A DNA stretch of 27,570 nucleotides from Pararhodospirillum photometricum DSM 122 (GTDB lineage Bacteria > Pseudomonadota > Alphaproteobacteria > Rhodospirillales > Rhodospirillaceae): assembly GCF_000284415.1 (NCBI RefSeq), contig NC_017059.1, forward strand, positions 1,766,186 through 1,793,755. The letters are read 5' to 3'. A model generated the notes under the pieces. The model saw only the letters and a list, made by a program, of their open reading frames with translations. It searched no databases and was not told where the DNA came from. The position numbers and the translations under genes were made by a program. Shown here one piece after another: positions 23,280 through 27,570 of the stretch. Every line of letters starts with the position of its first letter. Position 1 is the stretch's first letter.

Positions 23280-24377
23280 ATGCTCATGGACAAGGACAGC
23301 ACACCGTCGGCCGAGGGCTCCGCAAAGGCCGGAGCCGCACGACGCAAGCGCGGTGCCGTCTTTCCGTTTTCCGCCATCGTCGGTCAGGAGGAGATGACCC
23401 TGGCCCTGTTGATCGCCGCCGTGGATCCCGCCATCGGCGGTGTCATGGTGTTTGGCGATCGCGGCACCGGCAAATCGACCGCCGTGCGCGGTCTGGCCCA
23501 GTTGCTGCCGCCCATGCCCGTCGTCAAGGGCTGTCCCTACGGCTGCGATCCGGCGGGCGATCTCACCCGCTGCCCCGCCGGTTGCTCCAGCCACAAGGCC
23601 GAGGGCACCTTGGAGGTGGACGCCGTGCCCGTGCCCGTCGTGGATCTGCCGCTTGGCGCCACCGAGGACCGCGTCGTTGGGGCCCTTGATCTCGAGCGCG
23701 CCCTCACGCGTGGCGAAAAGGCCTTCGAGCCCGGCCTGCTGGCCAGCGCCAACCGCGGCTTCCTTTATATCGACGAAGTGAACCTGCTCGAAGACCATCT
23801 GGTGGACCTGCTGCTTGACGTGGCCGCCTCGGGCGAAAACGTGGTCGAGCGCGAGGGCCTGTCCATCCGCCACCCGGCCCGCTTCGTGCTCATCGGCTCG
23901 GGCAACCCGGAAGAGGGCGAACTGCGGCCCCAGCTCCTTGACCGCTTTGGTCTCTCGGTTGAGGTGCGCACGCCGACCGATCTCAAGGTTCGCGTCGAGG
24001 TCGTGCGCCGTCGCGACACCTTCGAGCGCGATCCCGCCGCCTACGTCGCCCAGTGGGCCGAGGCCGATGCCGCCGTGCGTGAGCGCCTGCTGGCCGCCAA
24101 GGCCCGCCTGCCCCACGTCGAGGTGCCCGATGCCCTGCTGGAGCAGGCCGCTCGCCTGTGCATGGCGCTTGGCACCGATGGCCTGCGCGGCGAATTGACC
24201 CTGATGCGCGCCGCCCGCGCGGTTGCCGCCTTGGAGGGGGACACCGTCTTGACCCTCGATCACCTGCGCCGGGTGGCACCGCCGGCCCTGCGCCATCGTC
24301 TGCGCCGCGACCCGCTTGACGAATCCGGCTCCACCACCCGCGTTCTGCGCGCCATGGAGGAAGTGCTGGGGTCATGA
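23280..24377 (+). CDS. bchI: Magnesium chelatase ATPase subunit I
   Basis: BchI is the AAA+ motor of magnesium chelatase, which with BchD and BchH inserts Mg2+ into protoporphyrin IX, the first step specific to bacteriochlorophyll. The 365-residue product has [12 protein letters not shown], Walker [10 protein letters not shown] (about 59-67), the BchI insert with CPYGCDPAG and CPAGC, Walker [13 protein letters not shown], sensor 1 [10 protein letters not shown] and the arginine-finger region [14 protein letters not shown] 23280 has GAGG seven bases upstream. A GATAAT at 23256-23261 might be a -10 box. The gene overlaps the bchD-derived ORF by ATGA. It looks fully functional. Confidence 0.97.
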   Translation: MLMDKDSTPSAEGSAKAGAARRKRGAVFPFSAIVGQEEMTLALLIAAVDPAIGGVMVFGDRGTGKSTAVRGLAQLLPPMPVVKGCPYGCDPAGDLTRCPAGCSSHKAEGTLEVDAVPVPVVDLPLGATEDRVVGALDLERALTRGEKAFEPGLLASANRGFLYIDEVNLLEDHLVDLLLDVAASGENVVEREGLSIRHPARFVLIGSGNPEEGELRPQLLDRFGLSVEVRTPTDLKVRVEVVRRRDTFERDPAAYVAQWAEADAAVRERLLAAKARLPHVEVPDALLEQAARLCMALGTDGLRGELTLMRAARAVAALEGDTVLTLDHLRRVAPPALRHRLRRDPLDESGSTTRVLRAMEEVLGS

Positions 24378-25810
24378 GCACCGACGCCGACGACGATTCC
24401 CTGGCCGGCGCCGCTCTCTCGCCCTGGGACGAGGCCCTGATCGCGGCGGCGGTGTTCGCCGTCGATCCCCAGGGCGTCGGCGGCATCCGTGTGCGGGCGC
24501 TGCCCGGCCCGGTGCGCGAGCGCTGGCAGGCCTATGTCAGCGGCCTGCTGCCCACGCCGCCGCGCCGCGTGCCCATTGGCATCACCGACGACCGCCTGCT
24601 GGGCGGTCTCGACCTGCCGGCCACCTTGCAGACCGGCCGCCCCGTGGCCCGCATCGGCCTGTTGGCCGAAAGCGATGGCGGCGTGTTGCTGCTGGCCATG
24701 GCCGAGCGTGTGGAACCGGGCGTGGCCGCCCGGCTGTCCGCGACCCTCGACACCGGCGAAGTGGTGGCCGAGCGCGAGGGCCTGACCCTGCGGGCCCCAG
24801 CCCGGCTTGGGGTCATCGCCTTTGACGAAAGCGGCGGCGATGACGACGAGCGCATGGACGAAGGCTTGCTTGATCGCCTGGGCTTGCATCTCGACCTCAG
24901 CGCCCTCGGGCATCGCGACGCCGAGGAGACCGAGGCCGATGGCGAGGCCATTGTGGCGGCGCGGGCCTTGTTGCCCCAGGTCGGCGTGCCCGAGGACGCC
25001 ATCGAGGCCCTGGTGACCACCGCCGTGGCTCTTGGCGTTTATTCGCTGCGGCCGCCCTTGCAGGCCCTCAAGGTCGCGCGCTGCGCCGCCGCCCTGGACG
25101 GCCGCACCGAGGTGGACAAGGAAGACGTGGTGCGCTCGGGCTGGTATTTCCGCCTGATGCGTCGGCGCGACGGCGGCCCCTTGTGGTCGGGGATTGCCCC
25201 AGGCTGCGCTTTGCCCCATACCAACCCGGCGCGTGACGCTTTGCACACCCTGGAGCGTCAGGCCGAGCAACTGGCCGAGGCCGGGGTGCCCGAGGCGCAG
25301 CCCCCGGCCTTGCCCGATCTCTCGTGGTGTCGCACGCCCGTTCCCGCCGCCCTCGCCGCGCCGCCCACCGCCCGTTTGGCCTTGCTGGTCCCGGGCGCCG
25401 CGCCGCACCGGCCCGCCAAGCGTTGGCCCGCTGCCCGATACGCGGCCCTGGCCGTGGCCCTGGCTCGCGACGGCCTGCTGCCCGTGGTGCTGGGGACGTC
25501 TGCCGAGGCCAAGGCGGCCCGCGTCATCCTCGACGCCTGCCCCGAGGCCCGGGATCTGACCGGCCAGACTTCGCTGCTCGACCTCGCCGCTTTGGGGCGC
25601 CAAGCTGCCCTGGCTGTAGGGAATGATACCGGCCCCATGCACCTGCTGGCCGCCACCGGGTGCCCGGCCCTGGTCTTGTTTTCGGCGGCTTCCGATCCGA
25701 CCTTGTGTGCGCCCCGGGGGCCCCGGGTCCGGGTGTTCCGGGCCGAGACCCTGGAAACTGTCGCATTTGAGCCGATTTATGTCGAAGCTCTTGACGCCCT
25801 GGTTTCTTGA
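24374..25810 (+). CDS. bchD: Chimera: BchD AAA-like domain fused to the C-terminal part of a GT9 glycosyltransferase
   Basis: Residues 1 to about 255 are the N-terminal AAA-like domain of magnesium chelatase subunit D ([60 protein letters not shown]). From about residue 256 the sequence changes to a family 9 glycosyltransferase of the heptosyltransferase type: [11 protein letters not shown]-like [50 protein letters not shown] and [14 protein letters not shown]. The BchD acidic/Pro-rich linker and the integrin-I domain with its DxSxS metal site are missing, and so are the first 100 or so residues of the glycosyltransferase. The join is in frame near nt 25133-25144. Neither half is expected to be fully active; BchD needs its I domain to work with BchH. 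Confidence 0.85.
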   Translation: MSTDADDDSLAGAALSPWDEALIAAAVFAVDPQGVGGIRVRALPGPVRERWQAYVSGLLPTPPRRVPIGITDDRLLGGLDLPATLQTGRPVARIGLLAESDGGVLLLAMAERVEPGVAARLSATLDTGEVVAEREGLTLRAPARLGVIAFDESGGDDDERMDEGLLDRLGLHLDLSALGHRDAEETEADGEAIVAARALLPQVGVPEDAIEALVTTAVALGVYSLRPPLQALKVARCAAALDGRTEVDKEDVVRSGWYFRLMRRRDGGPLWSGIAPGCALPHTNPARDALHTLERQAEQLAEAGVPEAQPPALPDLSWCRTPVPAALAAPPTARLALLVPGAAPHRPAKRWPAARYAALAVALARDGLLPVVLGTSAEAKAARVILDACPEARDLTGQTSLLDLAALGRQAALAVGNDTGPMHLLAATGCPALVLFSAASDPTLCAPRGPRVRVFRAETLETVAFEPIYVEALDALVS

Positions 25811-25890
25811 GGACACTCCATAGGGGAGGACGCCCTTTGCATCGCACCGCCCTTGACGCGTGATCCGTTTGTGCCTCCCCTGGTCCCGCC

Positions 25891-27543
25891 TTGTCCGCAG
25901 GAGACGCTGTCATTCCTTCCGCTCCCCTTTCCCCCCTTCGACGCCGCGCCCCCGCCCTGTTCCTGGGAGCGGTTCCCTTTGTTGTGGGTGGCCTCGTCGG
26001 GCTGGGAGCTTGGGCTTTGGATATGGCCCGCCCCCAGGCTCTGGGAGCGACGGCGGGCTTGCTGGTTTTGGGCCTTGGCTTTGGCTGGACGGCCCGCCGC
26101 CTGCCGCGCCTGGGAGCCAAACGCAAAAAACGAGCCGAGGAGGCCACGCCGTTTCGGACCCTGGCCGATAACGCACAAATTGGCCTCTTGGTGGTCACGC
26201 CGGCTTTCACCCCGCTCTACGCCAACCGCCGTTTGCGGACAATTTTGGGGCTCTCTCCCGAGACGTCCCTGGAGGACTTGCCGCTCCTGACCAGCGTCTT
26301 GCCTCCCAACGATCAGATCGAGCTTTTGGCTCTTTTGGACCAGATCCAATCGGGCCTCCAACCGACCGGGACCCTGACCGTGGAACTCATTCGGGGAGAT
26401 CTGAGCACGGGGTGGTTTTTGACCATGGTCCGCTCCGACCAGTGGGAGGACCAGGAGGTTTTGGTGTTCTCGCTCCACGACATGACCGAACAGGTTTTGC
26501 GCGAGCGAGAAATGGAATTCAATCGGTCTAACCTGGAGGCCCAGGCCGCCGACATGATCGCTCTGGCCGAGGCCACCCACCATGAACGCGAGCGCGCCGA
26601 GGAAGCCCAACGCGAGGCCGAGCGCGGCCGACGTTTCCTCCATGCCCTGATCGCCACCATCCCAAGCCCGCTCTATTACAAAGACCCCAAGGGGGTGGTT
26701 CTTGGCTGCAATAAGGCGTTCGCCCGCCTCTATGGCGCCGACAGCGAAGCCGAGGTGATCGGAAGGACGGTCCACGACCTCGCCCCAGCCGAGTTTGCCC
26801 AGCGGACCACCGAGTTGGACCGGGCCTTGTTCCTCGGGGGCGGCTCGGTGCAGTACGAGCGCACCTTCACCCTGCCAGACGGCGAGGAGCGGGTTCTGAT
26901 CTACAACAAAGCCGTGTTTACCGACGACGCGGGGGCATCCGCCGGGGTGGTCGGCATCATTACCGACATTTCGGAGCAGAAGCACCTGGAAGAGCAGTTG
27001 CGCCATCTGGCAACGCGCGACTCCCTCACCGGGGCTCTCAATCGCCGCGCCTTCCTCGACGAAGCCCGCCGCCACATCAGCCGCGCCCTGCGCCACGGCG
27101 AGCCCCTCTCGGTGATCCTGGCCGATATCGACCACTTCAAACGCATCAACGATACCCACGGCCACGCGGTCGGCGATCTGGCGTTGCGGATGTTCGTTGA
27201 TACAGTTCAGGGTCGTTTGCGCGAAAGCGATATCCTGGGGCGCATGGGCGGTGAGGAGTTCGCCATTGTCCTGCCCTGCACCCCCTTACCCGACGCCCTC
27301 CTTCTGGCCGAGGTCTTGCGCCAGACCCTGGCTGCCGTCGTCGTGCCAAGCCCGCGCGGGGATCTGTCCTTCACGGTCAGCCAGGGAGTGGCCGGCCTCG
27401 TCACCCATGGCCGTCTGATCGACAGCGTGCTGCACGCCGCCGACGAGGCTCTGTACGTCGCCAAAGCCTGGGGCCGCAACCGCGTCGTCGCCGCCGCCTC
27501 GCCGGATAGCGTCTGCGAAAGGACACTGGCGCCGGAGGGGTGA
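25891..27543 (+). CDS. Membrane-bound PAS-PAS-GGDEF diguanylate cyclase
   Basis: This 550-residue enzyme makes cyclic di-GMP. In order it has two N-terminal membrane helices (about 21-43 and 51-67), a PAS-like domain (about 87-200), a charged coiled coil (about 205-248), a second PAS domain (TIPSPLYYKDPKGVVLGCNK) and a GGDEF domain (about 385-535). The active site is GGEEF (453-457) and the product-inhibition I-site RESD lies five residues before it, so feedback control is expected. LADIDHFKRINDTHGHAVGD is the metal/substrate block. No EAL domain follows. The start is unclear: TTG 25891 has no ribosome binding site, while AGGAG is eight bases upstream of ATT 25912. Confidence 0.9.
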   Translation: MSAGDAVIPSAPLSPLRRRAPALFLGAVPFVVGGLVGLGAWALDMARPQALGATAGLLVLGLGFGWTARRLPRLGAKRKKRAEEATPFRTLADNAQIGLLVVTPAFTPLYANRRLRTILGLSPETSLEDLPLLTSVLPPNDQIELLALLDQIQSGLQPTGTLTVELIRGDLSTGWFLTMVRSDQWEDQEVLVFSLHDMTEQVLREREMEFNRSNLEAQAADMIALAEATHHERERAEEAQREAERGRRFLHALIATIPSPLYYKDPKGVVLGCNKAFARLYGADSEAEVIGRTVHDLAPAEFAQRTTELDRALFLGGGSVQYERTFTLPDGEERVLIYNKAVFTDDAGASAGVVGIITDISEQKHLEEQLRHLATRDSLTGALNRRAFLDEARRHISRALRHGEPLSVILADIDHFKRINDTHGHAVGDLALRMFVDTVQGRLRESDILGRMGGEEFAIVLPCTPLPDALLLAEVLRQTLAAVVVPSPRGDLSFTVSQGVAGLVTHGRLIDSVLHAADEALYVAKAWGRNRVVAAASPDSVCERTLAPEG

Positions 27544-27570
27544 CGGGGGGCTCTCCACTTCGGCAACCGC

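Noticed and set aside
25837..25863. Eight-codon leader-like frame (TTG, then HRTALDA) after GGGGAGG, before the GGDEF gene
   Set aside because: Too short, with no amino-acid run or attenuator hairpins to support a regulatory leader.
1..27570. CRISPR array, tRNA, rRNA, IS element or prophage genes
   Set aside because: No regularly spaced direct repeats, no tRNA or rRNA signatures, and no transposase or integrase motifs were seen.

Overview
The window is a GC-rich, densely packed stretch of chromosome from an alphaproteobacterium. A carotenoid pair (crtI, crtB), a magnesium-chelatase pair (bchI and a bchD-derived ORF) and a TspO-type photopigment regulator point to a purple non-sulfur phototroph. 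I infer a Rhodospirillaceae member of the Rhodospirillum/Pararhodospirillum type from gene content; the species is not proven.

Layout. Positions 1-2075 hold the 5' part of a divergent DUF2066-like exported protein, then purM-purN. Positions 2047-4265 hold a truncated methyltransferase stub and a YbbA/LolD-type ABC ATPase on the minus strand, facing tesA-thpR on the plus strand. SufE is on the minus strand at 4302-4733. The SRP RNA gene, with a readable promoter, is followed by dnaX and ybaB. The recR gene that would be expected next is reduced to 13 codons, enclosed by a perfect 36-bp inverted repeat. Beyond it lies a lower-GC vWA-like gene in the opposite direction. Next come an SbcD-like nuclease with a frameshift and a 1165-residue SMC/Rad50-like ATPase, then glutaredoxin and a nitrilase-family amidase. 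A 475-base gene-poor stretch follows. The photopigment block on the minus strand is tspO, crtI, crtB and a 42-residue membrane protein. A zinc-ribbon/DUF3426 gene diverges from ftsE-ftsX-DUF218-plsC. The window ends with bchI, a bchD/glycosyltransferase chimera, and a PAS-PAS-GGDEF diguanylate cyclase.

Genes that act together: PurM and PurN in purine synthesis; FtsE and FtsX as the division-linked ABC complex; CrtI and CrtB in carotenoid synthesis; the SbcD-like and Rad50-like proteins as a presumed nuclease/ATPase pair; DnaX, YbaB and the lost RecR as a conserved replication/repair cluster.

Features not explained by ordinary annotation: (1) bchD fused in frame to the C-terminal part of a GT9 glycosyltransferase, losing its integrin-I domain; (2) a TspO with a unique-looking N-terminal extension built of four 15-residue repeats; (3) an inverted duplication of the ybaB 3' end that truncates recR and gives a neighbouring gene the same last five residues; (4) a family of GC-rich palindromic elements, seven clear copies plus one divergent relative, mostly at gene ends; (5) three genes where a Shine-Dalgarno-like sequence precedes ATT rather than a normal start codon; (6) two frameshifts, both at GGGG runs. 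Several of these are gene-truncating junctions. Either this genome has been rearranged by deletion and inversion, or some joints are assembly or sequencing errors; the sequence alone cannot decide.
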